The notes: generated from the sequence alone by a model not told the origin. A stretch of DNA of 19,175 bases from AM-2324 sp042091035 (GCA_042091035.1 JBELIG010000043.1:1-19175); one strand, 5' to 3'. Shown: positions 8,074 through 15,530, counted from the first letter of the stretch. Numbers and translations are program-made.

Positions 8074-9384
8074 ATGAAGAATATACTTTTTAAAACTAAA
8101 TATTTCGCATTAGCGATCTTTCTAACCCTAGGCTTCTCGTCTTGTGTTGATCTTGAGTTTGATGCACCTGTGGTTAATGGGATTTGTGCAAGTGATGCGG
8201 TTGTGAATTTTACTATCGCTGAACTTAAAGCAATGCATGTTCTAGGTACAGAAAAAGATATCACAGATTCTATTGTTATTTCTGGTGTAGTAGTTGGAGA
8301 TGATGCTTCTGGTAATTTCTATAAGAAGCTTGTTGTTCAGGATGAAACAGCAGGTATCGAAGTTTATTTTGGTACAACAGATTTAGCTAATAGTTTTCCT
8401 AGAGGTACAGAAGTATTTATTAGTTGTACAGGTCTGAAATTGAGTGATTATAATGGCGTTACACAAATTGGTGTAATTGAGCAGGCTGTTATAGGTGATT
8501 ATATTTGTAAAGGCACAACTGGACTAGAGATTCAACCTAAAGAACTTTTGATTAGTGATTTGGGAGAAGCAGATATTTCAACACTAGTTTCTTTATCAAA
8601 TGTACAATTTGCCTCTAATGATGTAATGACTAGTTATGCAGATGCAGTAAATCTGCAATCATTAAATCTAACTATTGAATCTTGTGATGATGATTCTAGT
8701 ATTTTACTAAGAACATCTGGTTACTCTGATTTCGCAGGTTTCCTTACCCCTGAAGGCTCGGGAACTATTACAGCTGTTTACTCTGTGTTTGGCACTGATC
8801 AACAGCTTTATATAAATGATACGGACGATGTTAATTTCTTGAACGATAGATGTGGCGGTCCTACGACAGTGACATCTCTAATCGAGGATTTTCAAAATAA
8901 TGCTGCCAATAACGAAGATATAAGCATCTCTGGTTGGGGTAATGAAGTTATAAAAGGAACTCGTAAATGGAGAGGGAAAGAATTTAGTGATAATGTTTAC
9001 GCTCAAGCGACTGCATTCGGTGATCAAGCCGAAGAGATGGAAACTTGGATGATATTACCTGGGGTAGATCTTTCTAATCAAATGCAACTGAGTTTTGATT
9101 CTCAGGTGGGGTTCCCTGTAAGTGGTCATGATGGTTTGAAAGTTTATATCTCAACAGATTATACTGGTTTTAACATAGCTAGTGCTACTTGGACTGAATT
9201 GAATGGAAATATTGCGAATTCTTCTTCGGATTCATTTACTTGGATTAACTCTGGTAACATTACGCTTCCTTTAGAAAATGGTGTGACAGGTTACATTGGC
9301 TTTCAATATGTAGGTTCTGGTGAAAATGGGAATAATCAGACTTCTACTTACGGTATCGATAATGTTGTAGTTGAAGCACAATAA
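8074..9384 (+). CDS. DUF5689 OB-fold surface lipoprotein with choice-of-anchor-J-like C-terminal domain
   Basis: This encodes a 436-residue lipoprotein with a signal peptide ending at lipobox GFSSC (Cys24). Residues about 45-255 match the DUF5689 pattern: FTIAELKAM, then an OB-fold-like segment (IVISGVVVGDDASGNFYKKL...QDETAGIEVYFG...RGTEVFISCTGLKLSDYNG) and a second beta-rich half. From about 268 (SLIEDFQNN) to the end is a jelly-roll module resembling choice-of-anchor J or DUF5017 domains, with SGWGNEVIKGTRKWRG, TWMILPGVDLS and a terminal YGIDNVVVEA strand. DUF5689 genes commonly neighbour TonB-dependent receptors in Bacteroidota, as here. A role as surface ligand-binding partner of the receptor is inferred. 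OB folds often bind nucleic acid or sugars, but no specific ligand residues can be identified. A hairpin follows before the PLD-like gene. Confidence 0.83.
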   Translation: MKNILFKTKYFALAIFLTLGFSSCVDLEFDAPVVNGICASDAVVNFTIAELKAMHVLGTEKDITDSIVISGVVVGDDASGNFYKKLVVQDETAGIEVYFGTTDLANSFPRGTEVFISCTGLKLSDYNGVTQIGVIEQAVIGDYICKGTTGLEIQPKELLISDLGEADISTLVSLSNVQFASNDVMTSYADAVNLQSLNLTIESCDDDSSILLRTSGYSDFAGFLTPEGSGTITAVYSVFGTDQQLYINDTDDVNFLNDRCGGPTTVTSLIEDFQNNAANNEDISISGWGNEVIKGTRKWRGKEFSDNVYAQATAFGDQAEEMETWMILPGVDLSNQMQLSFDSQVGFPVSGHDGLKVYISTDYTGFNIASATWTELNGNIANSSSDSFTWINSGNITLPLENGVTGYIGFQYVGSGENGNNQTSTYGIDNVVVEAQ

Positions 9385-9409
9385 TATTTAGTATATTAAG
9401 ATAGATAGG

Positions 9410-9442
9410 AACAGGGATGTGGGCAACTTCATCCCTGTTTTT
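9410..9442 (+). terminator. Terminator or attenuator hairpin between the DUF5689 and PLD-like genes
   Basis: A 10-bp stem (9410-9419 with 9430-9439; AACAGGGATG/CATCCCTGTT) with a 10-nt loop is followed by a T-run to 9442. It lies in the 75-nt gap and could reduce transcription of the downstream gene. Confidence 0.65.
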
Positions 9443-9459
9443 ATAAAAGCCATAAACTT

Positions 9460-11616
9460 ATGAAAATATTTTACTCCATTCTTTTCTTATTATCTGCCTT
9501 AAGCCTATCTGCTCAATTAGATATTATTGATGCAAGAGAGGCTTCCCTTGGATCCACAGTTACAGTAAAGGGTATTGTTACCAATGGTGACGAATTAGGC
9601 GATATTCGGTACTTGCAAGATGCTACAGCAGGAATAGCTGCCTATCCTGGTTCTGGTTCTGTCAGTGGATTTGATGCGATAGCTTTAGGTGATGAAATTG
9701 AAGTAACGGGTGTTTTGAAAGACTTCAATGGCTTGTTAGAAATAAGTCCAGTTACAGCTTTTAACGTACTGAGTTCTTCTAATACAATTCCTGTACCTAA
9801 AGTAATCAGTGCTGCTCAGCTTGGGGACGATGTGGAGTCTCAACTGGTACAAATCTCATGTGTTGATTTTAATACAAGCGGTGCTTTTACTGTTGGAGGC
9901 ATAGGAGGTTTGGATCCTGAGGGTGAAGGTTTCAATATTTACATCAATTCGGGTAATAGTATAATAGGTTCAACAATACCAGAGGATGTCGCACATGTAA
10001 TAGGTATTGTAACTGCCTTTAATAATCCTCAATTAGTCATTCCTGCTTCTGGAGGGATCAATGCTAATGCTACTTGTTTCAGCATCACTAAAGATCCTGT
10101 GCAGTTGGATCTTCAAGCTAATAGCTTTAAAATGTATTGGGAGACGTCTATCCCTGCAACGGGTATGATACGCTGGGGAGAAACGCAGTCTATGGAAAAT
10201 ACTGCTGACTTATCAAGTCTTGGAACCGAACATGAATATACAATTACTGGTCTTGATCCAGCGACTTTTTACTACGTTCAGATAGAGGCAATTGCTGAAG
10301 GCAATAGCGTAGTATCTGCGCCAGGCTATTATTCTACAGCTTCGAATTCTACAGGAGAAATAAGAGTTTATTTCAATAATGAAACCGATCCATCAGTATC
10401 TACTGGTCTTTTCCCAGATGGAACTAGTCCAGAAGAGGTGAAGGATGCGATTATTGAGCGTATAGATTTAGCCAATAATACAATAGATCTTGCTATCTAT
10501 AATTTAAACGATATGGATATTGTTGATGCACTCAATAATGCAGTCATTCGTGGCGTAAATGTTAGGGTAGTAGCGGATGAGGGTGCCTCTAATACAGGCT
10601 TGCAGGGTAATATTAACTTTGAGGCCTTATTCGGTAACACTAGCGGACTGATGCACAATAAATTCTTATCCATAGATGCTGACTCTCCCTTGAATGCCTG
10701 GGTTATTATGGGTTCTATGAATTTTTCTGAACAAAACATTTATACTGATTATAATAATGTGGTTATATTCCAAGATCAGGCTGTAGCTAAAGCATACCGT
10801 ATTGAGTTTGAGGAAATGTGGGGTGGCTCAGGTTTAAGTCCTGTTCCCTCAAATGCTAAGTTTGGTTCTTCCAAAACAGATAATACACCGCATTATTTTA
10901 AAGTTGGCGATACCTATATGGAGCTGTATTTTGCACCCTCTGATCAGGTTGCAAGCAAGATTGATGCAGCACTTTCTACTACAGATAATGATCTAAGCAT
11001 GGCTTTGCTCTTGATAACTCAAAATCAGTTTAGGGATAAGATTATTGAACTAAACAATGGAAGTCGTTGGATTCGTGGTATTGTAGAGAGCATCAATTTG
11101 ATTGGCTCAGACTTTAATGCACTTGTGGACGCAGGAGTAGACATGGTGCACCATGATGAGACGGGTCAGTTTCATCACAAATATGCAATTATCGATTACT
11201 ATTACAATGAGATTGGAGGCCCCATGGTGATTAATGGCTCTTATAATTGGTCGGCTGCAGCAGAGGAGAAGAATGATGAGAATACCATTATTTGGCATTC
11301 ATACAACATGGCTAATTTGTTCATGCAGGAGTATGCCGCTCGTTGGGCCGTTAGTGCAACCAATATTGAATACACAGAATCAAAAGGTTTAGTTATGGCA
11401 TACCCGAATCCAGTCTCTGATAACTTAGTGGTTGAACTTGAAGGCAAAGGTCTTAATGTATTGATTTACAATTCGTTAGGTGTTGTGGTTTCTTCTTTCC
11501 AAGGTTGTGCTGAATCCATTAAAATCAATACTAATGATTGGGCTCCAGGTGTATATCAGCTCCTCGTTCAAGATGATGAACTTCGTAGTTTTTCAAGTAT
11601 CAAAATTGTAAAGTAA
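9460..11616 (+). CDS. Secreted PLD-like phosphodiesterase with OB fold, FN3-like domain and T9SS sorting tail
   Basis: This encodes a 718-residue modular exported enzyme. A signal peptide (about 1-19, LSLSAQ) is followed by an OB-fold/DUF5689-like region (about 22-208; TVTVKGIVTNGDELGDIRYL, QDATAGIAAYPG, LGDEIEVTGVLKDFNG), a fibronectin type III-like domain (about 212-293; TGLDPATFYYVQIEA) and a phospholipase D superfamily domain (about 300-635). Both HxKx4D motifs are intact: H399-K401-D406 followed by GSMNFS, and H572-K574-D579 followed by NGSYNWSAAAEEKNDEN. This arrangement is typical of Nuc-like nucleases and related phosphodiesterases. Residues about 642-718 form a T9SS type A sorting domain (AYPNPVSDNLVVEL ... 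WAPGVYQLLV ... IKIVK), so the product should be secreted or anchored at the cell surface. DNA, RNA and phospholipid are all possible substrates; the YhcR-type pairing of OB fold and nuclease favours nucleic acid. Confidence 0.87.
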   Translation: MKIFYSILFLLSALSLSAQLDIIDAREASLGSTVTVKGIVTNGDELGDIRYLQDATAGIAAYPGSGSVSGFDAIALGDEIEVTGVLKDFNGLLEISPVTAFNVLSSSNTIPVPKVISAAQLGDDVESQLVQISCVDFNTSGAFTVGGIGGLDPEGEGFNIYINSGNSIIGSTIPEDVAHVIGIVTAFNNPQLVIPASGGINANATCFSITKDPVQLDLQANSFKMYWETSIPATGMIRWGETQSMENTADLSSLGTEHEYTITGLDPATFYYVQIEAIAEGNSVVSAPGYYSTASNSTGEIRVYFNNETDPSVSTGLFPDGTSPEEVKDAIIERIDLANNTIDLAIYNLNDMDIVDALNNAVIRGVNVRVVADEGASNTGLQGNINFEALFGNTSGLMHNKFLSIDADSPLNAWVIMGSMNFSEQNIYTDYNNVVIFQDQAVAKAYRIEFEEMWGGSGLSPVPSNAKFGSSKTDNTPHYFKVGDTYMELYFAPSDQVASKIDAALSTTDNDLSMALLLITQNQFRDKIIELNNGSRWIRGIVESINLIGSDFNALVDAGVDMVHHDETGQFHHKYAIIDYYYNEIGGPMVINGSYNWSAAAEEKNDENTIIWHSYNMANLFMQEYAARWAVSATNIEYTESKGLVMAYPNPVSDNLVVELEGKGLNVLIYNSLGVVVSSFQGCAESIKINTNDWAPGVYQLLVQDDELRSFSSIKIVK

Positions 11617-11663
11617 TAGTTGGTTTTAAAAACATAATGCTAAGGATCTATTCTTCTTGACTT

Positions 11664-12389
11664 ATGAAAAAAAGCAAACCTTTTAAGTTCAAGCAATTTG
11701 AGATAAATCAGAAGTGGGCAACCATGAAGGTAGGCACAGACGGTGTTCTTTTGGGCGCTTGGACTCAGGTAGATAATAGATCTTTAGCCTTAGATATTGG
11801 TACAGGTACGGGCTTGATAGCACTTATGATGGCCCAGAGGAATCCAAAGCTCAATGTTGTGGGACTTGAGCCTGATGAGCCATGTTCTGATGAGGCTTTA
11901 GTGAATTTTGCTGCATCTCCATTCAGGGACAGGCTTCAACTTATTAATAGCACTATTCAGGAATTTCAAAAAATACCAAAGATTAGATATGATCTGATTG
12001 TTTCTAACCCGCCTTTTTTCCTTTCAGGAACACGATCTATATCCGATAAGCGAAACAATGCAAGACACACAGATCTTCTTGATTTTGACACACTCTTGAG
12101 TGCAGTACTACTATTATTAAAAGAAAAAGGGCTTTTTTCATTGATTCTTCCACCTGAAGAGGCAGAATTATTCAAGAAAAAAGCCCTTTTTGTTGGTCTC
12201 CATTTAAATCGTTTAACAGAGGTTTATCCTAAAGCGAATAAATCAGTAGAACGAGTTTTAATGGAATTTTCTACAGATCGATCAGGTGTTTTTGAACAGT
12301 CAAAGTTAGTGATCAATAAAGAAACAGGTCGAAATAATTGGACGCCTGATTATATTGCTTTAACCAGGGACTTTTATACAATCATCTAA
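11664..12389 (+). CDS. trmN6: tRNA1(Val) (adenine(37)-N6)-methyltransferase
   Basis: This encodes a 241-residue SAM-dependent N6-adenine methyltransferase of the YfiC/TrmN6 family, which modifies A37 next to the anticodon of tRNA1(Val). The N-terminus FKFKQFEINQKWATMKVGTDG is characteristic. Motif I is LDIGTGTGLIAL (43-54), the acidic SAM-ribose position is in GLEPD (67-71), and the catalytic motif is SNPPFF (114-119). The tail (TDYIALTRDFYTII-like) is also typical of the family. It begins 47 nt after the PLD-like gene with no clear terminator between, and its stop codon overlaps that of the convergent HTH-like gene. A perfect inverted repeat lies within the coding region at 12124-12191 and is listed separately. 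Confidence 0.9.
   Translation: MKKSKPFKFKQFEINQKWATMKVGTDGVLLGAWTQVDNRSLALDIGTGTGLIALMMAQRNPKLNVVGLEPDEPCSDEALVNFAASPFRDRLQLINSTIQEFQKIPKIRYDLIVSNPPFFLSGTRSISDKRNNARHTDLLDFDTLLSAVLLLLKEKGLFSLILPPEEAELFKKKALFVGLHLNRLTEVYPKANKSVERVLMEFSTDRSGVFEQSKLVINKETGRNNWTPDYIALTRDFYTII
12124..12191. repeat. Perfect 16-bp inverted repeat inside trmN6, terminator-like in both directions
   Basis: The left arm AAAAAGGGCTTTTTTC (12124-12139) is the exact reverse complement of 12176-12191, with a 36-nt spacer that could itself fold. A T-run closes the outer arm on both strands. It could act as a late terminator for transcripts of the convergent minus-strand genes, which lack any other visible terminator. Chance from Lys/Leu/Phe codons remains possible. 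Confidence 0.6.
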
Positions 12390-12637
12390 GCCTGAGCTTT
12401 GTACGTTCCAAGTTTTTTTGCTAATTCGATAAGATGATCTTGATCTGTAAAGTAAATGCCTCCGTTTGGTCCAGGTTGCCTGTGCAGACTTACTATCTTC
12501 GATGGATCTTTTCTGTTCCCACCAAAGAAATTTCTGACAGCAAGTTCTGAAAGATTAAAGTGCTCCGCAATCAATCGGACAGAACCTTTTGGCATTGATC
12601 TTTTGAGACTTCTTAATTCATCATAGGTAATGTACAT
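12386..12637 (-). CDS. Small putative HTH DNA-binding protein
   Basis: This encodes an 83-residue protein. Residues about 17-39 (KGSVRLIAEHFNLSELAVRNFFGG) look like a helix-turn-helix in which the recognition helix would be LSELAVRNFFGG. This is followed by a basic loop (NRKDPSKIVSLHRQPGP) and a short beta/alpha end (GGIYFTDQDHLIELAKKL). Similar short proteins annotated only as DNA-binding are frequent in Bacteroidota; target and function are unknown. It lies 87 nt downstream of the glycosyltransferase gene on the same strand and may share its transcript. Its TAG stop and the TAA of trmN6 overlap in the tetranucleotide CTAA. The size, clean ATG and family-like pattern make it a real gene rather than a shadow. 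Confidence 0.7.
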   Translation of the reverse strand: MYITYDELRSLKRSMPKGSVRLIAEHFNLSELAVRNFFGGNRKDPSKIVSLHRQPGPNGGIYFTDQDHLIELAKKLGTYKAQA

Positions 12638-12724
12638 CGGTAAAATGTTTAATTAAAAAATCAATTATTGGCATGTTTACTTGTATTTCAATATAATGTA
12701 CTGAAAATGGTGAATAAAGTAAAA

Positions 12725-13624
12725 TTAATCTCTGTTTTCTTCCGAAATGAGGATTAATTTAGAAAGTTTATATAGGTCTAGTGAAAGTAAATTTGGTTGC
12801 TTGGAAACTAGATTTGCCCGTGTTGTTTTAAGAATAATTTTAAAGATAGGAAGCAATAATGGTAGGCCTGGGAGCTTATGGATCTTCTTATACATGGACC
12901 AAAGTCTCGTTTCTATGCGATCCTCTTTTCTGTTTATCAAGAAAAGATTGAGTATAGCTTGGTCTGTTTTTTGTAAAAAGGCAGTAGAGGATTCAAGTCC
13001 CTCGTGATAAAGCGGGCAGTTTAAGTGCTCGATAGTTAATGATCTTTGCTTCAGTTCAAAACCGAAAAGCGTATCCTCATGACCATATTCGCTTATATCT
13101 TCATTGAATTTTATCGAAAGGAATAGGTCTTTTTTGATTAAAAAGTGATGTGTTTTGAATGCGTTATAAGGTTTTTTTTGCCGGTTACTTGCTTCAATAG
13201 ACTCACGTTTTACACCGAATAGCCATCTTAGATATTGATCCTTTTCTTTCGGTGGTTTATCCCGATAACTTGTTTTTCCTACTAGAATCTTTTGGCCTTC
13301 TAAGGCTTTGGTCATGCTAGCAATATAGTTAGGATTGACAAGAGCTGAATCACCATCAATGAATAATAAATATGGATAGTTTGCTTCCTCTGCTAACTTA
13401 TTTCGAATGGCAGAACGACCTATATTATTGGGCAAAGATTGATATTCAACGCCATCTAAATCACCTAAAACCTCATTGATTTTTGTCCATTTTTTGCCTG
13501 ATTCGTCATCGTATATGCGTATTTCAAAGACAATACCTGCATCTATAGCAGATTGATGCAAGTCCCTCACAAATGGCACTATATTATACTTGTAAACTGG
13601 AATTAAAATTGATACCAATGTCAA
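12725..13624 (-). CDS. Family 2 glycosyltransferase
   Basis: This encodes a 299-residue GT2 (GT-A fold) inverting glycosyltransferase. It starts with the standard SILIPVYKYN strand (5-14). The nucleotide-binding acidic pair is in IYDDES (D39/D40), the DxD-like metal motif is LLFIDGDSAL (D90-G-D92), and the candidate base region is EYGHEDTLFG (E183/D184). NNIGRSAIRN (66-75) is the usual conserved helix of GT2 enzymes. No convincing transmembrane helix is seen apart from a hydrophobic stretch near 253-266 (LPGLPLLLPIFKII), which could associate with the membrane. The donor and acceptor sugars cannot be inferred. The gene is divergent from mqnE and followed by the small HTH-like gene on the same strand. 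Confidence 0.87.
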   Translation of the reverse strand: MTLVSILIPVYKYNIVPFVRDLHQSAIDAGIVFEIRIYDDESGKKWTKINEVLGDLDGVEYQSLPNNIGRSAIRNKLAEEANYPYLLFIDGDSALVNPNYIASMTKALEGQKILVGKTSYRDKPPKEKDQYLRWLFGVKRESIEASNRQKKPYNAFKTHHFLIKKDLFLSIKFNEDISEYGHEDTLFGFELKQRSLTIEHLNCPLYHEGLESSTAFLQKTDQAILNLFLINRKEDRIETRLWSMYKKIHKLPGLPLLLPIFKIILKTTRANLVSKQPNLLSLDLYKLSKLILISEENRD

Positions 13625-13637
13625 CAGTTTGTTTTTT

Positions 13638-13645
13638 CAAAGATA
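13638..13645 (-). promoter_or_regulatory. Putative -7 promoter element for the glycosyltransferase gene
   Basis: On the minus strand this reads TATCTTTG, an exact TAnnTTTG match 13 nt before the ATG at 13624. The leader would be very short and no -33 element is obvious. Confidence 0.3.
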
Positions 13646-13673
13646 CAAACTTCTTTCTTTGTCTTTATAAACT

Positions 13674-13681
13674 TATTTTTG
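13674..13681 (+). promoter_or_regulatory. Putative -7 promoter element for the mqnE operon
   Basis: TATTTTTG matches TAnnTTTG exactly, 42 nt before the mqnE ATG. Transcription would begin at about 13686-13690, right at the inverted repeat that follows. A TTTG occurs at 13658-13661 but is too close to be a standard -33 element. Confidence 0.4.
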
Positions 13682-13686
13682 AGGAT

Positions 13687-13713
13687 TAAACAGATTTGAA
13701 TACTATCTGTTTA
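13687..13713. repeat. Inverted repeat in the mqnE leader (possible operator or 5' hairpin)
   Basis: TAAACAGAT (13687-13695) and ATCTGTTTA (13705-13713) are perfect 9-bp inverted arms separated by 9 nt. The centre-to-centre distance of 18 bp is about two helical turns, as expected for a dimeric regulator site. It sits just downstream of the -7 element and 10 nt before the mqnE start codon, so it could be an operator or an mRNA 5' stem-loop. Confidence 0.5.
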
Positions 13714-13723
13714 GATTTTAGAA

Positions 13724-14905
13724 ATGAATAATAAGCAGATGATTGATACTACAGGATTGCCAGAGCAGTTAAGACGAATAGCTAAAAAAGTCGAGGATAG
13801 CGAGCGAATCACTACCGATGAATGTTTGGTGCTTTTTGAAGAGGCTGACCTGGGGTTTCTAGGAGCTCTTGCAAATATGATCCGCAATAGAAAGCATGGG
13901 GATAAAACTTATTTTAACAAGAATTTTCACCTTGAGCCTACTAATGTTTGTTTGTATACTTGTACTTTCTGTTCCTATTCCCGCTTGATTAAAAAGCGTG
14001 GAGAAGGATGGGAGTATACCCACGATGAGATGATGGATATGATCAAAGCCTACGATGATCAAGCGGTTACAGAGGTGCATATCGTAGGAGGGGTCTTGCC
14101 CCAATATGATGTTGAATTCTATTCTAATTTATTCAAAGCTATAAAGGAGCATCGCCCAGCATTACATGTTAAGGCACTAACTCCTGTAGAGTATCATTAT
14201 ATTTTCAAGAAAGCTAAAATCTCCTATGATGAAGGTATGAAGCTAATGATGGAATCTGGGCTTGATTCTATGCCCGGTGGAGGTGCAGAAATCTTCCATG
14301 ATGAAATTAGAGATCAGATAGCTGGAGGGAAATGCTCAGGCGAACAGTGGCTTGAAATTCATAGGGTTTGGCATAAGTTAGGGAAGCGCTCCAATGCTAC
14401 TATGCTTTATGGTCATATTGAAAAATTTGAACACAGAGTACACCACCTCAATGCACTTCGTGAGCTACAGGATGAAACAGGAGGCTTCCAAACGTTTATT
14501 CCTTTAAAATTCAGGAATAAGGGAAACCAGATGGAACATATTGAGGAATCTACAGTAGTTGAGGATTTGAGGAATTATGCAATCAGTAGAATATTTTTGG
14601 ATAATTTCGATCACATCAAGGCTTACTGGCCTATGATAGGAAGGGATACTGCCCAGTTGTCCTTGGCATTTGGAGTAGATGACATAGACGGTACTATTGA
14701 TGATACCACTAAGATCTATACTATGGCAGGTTCTGAAGAGCAAACACCCGCTATGAGTACAAAAGAATTGGTTCGACTGATAAAGATGGTTGGCAGAGCT
14801 CCTGTAGAACGGGATACTTTGTACAATGTAGTTAATGATTTTGCGGGAGAAGAATTAGATGATGAAGGGTTCAAAGGCTATTTGTCTTTACCCGTAATAA
14901 AATAA
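13724..14905 (+). CDS. mqnE: Aminofutalosine synthase
   Basis: This encodes a 393-residue radical SAM enzyme of the futalosine menaquinone pathway. It joins 3-[(1-carboxyvinyl)oxy]benzoate to the SAM-derived adenosyl group, giving 6-amino-6-deoxyfutalosine. The 4Fe-4S cluster motif is C76-x3-C80-x2-C83 within LEPTNVCLYTCTFCSYSR. Other family blocks are VTEVHIVGGVLPQ, HVKALTPVEYHYIFKKA, SGLDSMPGGGAEIF, RSNATMLYGHIE and FIPLKFRNKGNQ. The PGGGAEIF and NATMLYGHIE blocks, together with the neighbouring mqnA, favour MqnE over MqnC or the related CofH. It is the first gene of a five-gene plus-strand run, and the next gene starts 1 nt after its stop. An ATG at 13739 is a possible alternative start. 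Confidence 0.92.
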   Translation: MNNKQMIDTTGLPEQLRRIAKKVEDSERITTDECLVLFEEADLGFLGALANMIRNRKHGDKTYFNKNFHLEPTNVCLYTCTFCSYSRLIKKRGEGWEYTHDEMMDMIKAYDDQAVTEVHIVGGVLPQYDVEFYSNLFKAIKEHRPALHVKALTPVEYHYIFKKAKISYDEGMKLMMESGLDSMPGGGAEIFHDEIRDQIAGGKCSGEQWLEIHRVWHKLGKRSNATMLYGHIEKFEHRVHHLNALRELQDETGGFQTFIPLKFRNKGNQMEHIEESTVVEDLRNYAISRIFLDNFDHIKAYWPMIGRDTAQLSLAFGVDDIDGTIDDTTKIYTMAGSEEQTPAMSTKELVRLIKMVGRAPVERDTLYNVVNDFAGEELDDEGFKGYLSLPVIK

Positions 14906-14906
14906 T

Positions 14907-15530
14907 ATGCAAAAAACAGTTTACTTCGTAAGACACGGAGAGACAGAATATAATCGAAAACATATCATACAGGGTAGAGGTGTTGATTCTGATCTGAATA
15001 AAAAAGGTCAAGCACAGGCGCAACTATTACACAAGGCTTATGGATCTATAGATTTCGACTTAGTAGTTTATTCTTCCTTAAAAAGGACAAAACAAACACT
15101 GACTCATTTTTTACTTACCGATCGTCCTGTTTGGAGTTCGGAAGATATTGATGAAATTGGTTGGGGTGATCATGAAGGAAAACGGGCAACTAAAAAGATG
15201 AAACGTGCTTTTGATCAAATGCTCACCCAATGGAAATCCCAGGAATTTGATGCACGCCTTAGTGGAGGAGAATCTCTACTCGAATTAAAAGAACGTGTGA
15301 CTCGCTTTCTTGAAGAATTAGCAAAGAGACCTGAACGCAACATTATTGTTTGTTCACATGGTAGGACATTGATGTGCATGATGTGCTTGGTAGGGGGAGA
15401 TTCCTTAACGCAGATGTATAAATATTCCCAATCTAATACAGCTGTGAATATTGCTCAGTACAATCAGGACAGTTGGAGTTTAGAAAAAATTGGTGATACT
15501 GCGCACCTTAAAGTGGAGAAAGAACTATGA
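14907..15530 (+). CDS. Histidine phosphatase family protein (phosphoglycerate mutase-like)
   Basis: This encodes a 207-residue cytosolic member of the histidine phosphatase superfamily. The phospho-accepting motif is VRHGETEYN (R9, H10, G11), the second phosphate-binding Arg is in SSLKRTKQT (R60), the acid is probably E83 in DEIGWGDHEG, and the second catalytic His is in CSHGRTL (H151). All key residues look intact. Such proteins are annotated as broad-specificity phosphatases, alpha-ribazole phosphatases or phosphoglycerate mutases, and sequence alone does not separate these. Its position is notable: it starts 1 nt after mqnE and its stop overlaps the mqnA start (ATGA), so it is translationally coupled to both pathway genes although the established futalosine pathway has no step needing a phosphatase. 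Confidence 0.87.
   Translation: MQKTVYFVRHGETEYNRKHIIQGRGVDSDLNKKGQAQAQLLHKAYGSIDFDLVVYSSLKRTKQTLTHFLLTDRPVWSSEDIDEIGWGDHEGKRATKKMKRAFDQMLTQWKSQEFDARLSGGESLLELKERVTRFLEELAKRPERNIIVCSHGRTLMCMMCLVGGDSLTQMYKYSQSNTAVNIAQYNQDSWSLEKIGDTAHLKVEKEL

Noticed and set aside
8064..8264. 66-codon minus-strand reading frame over the start of the DUF5689 gene
   Set aside because: It lies opposite the signal peptide and N-terminus of a well-supported lipoprotein and shows no independent signal.
12747..13007. 86-codon plus-strand reading frame opposite the glycosyltransferase
   Set aside because: It is antisense to the 3' end of a clear GT2 gene and has no recognisable domain, start context or terminator.
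13658..13681. TTTG at 13658 as the -33 element of the mqnE promoter
   Set aside because: Only 12 nt separate it from the -7 element, against about 19-21 expected for Bacteroidota promoters.
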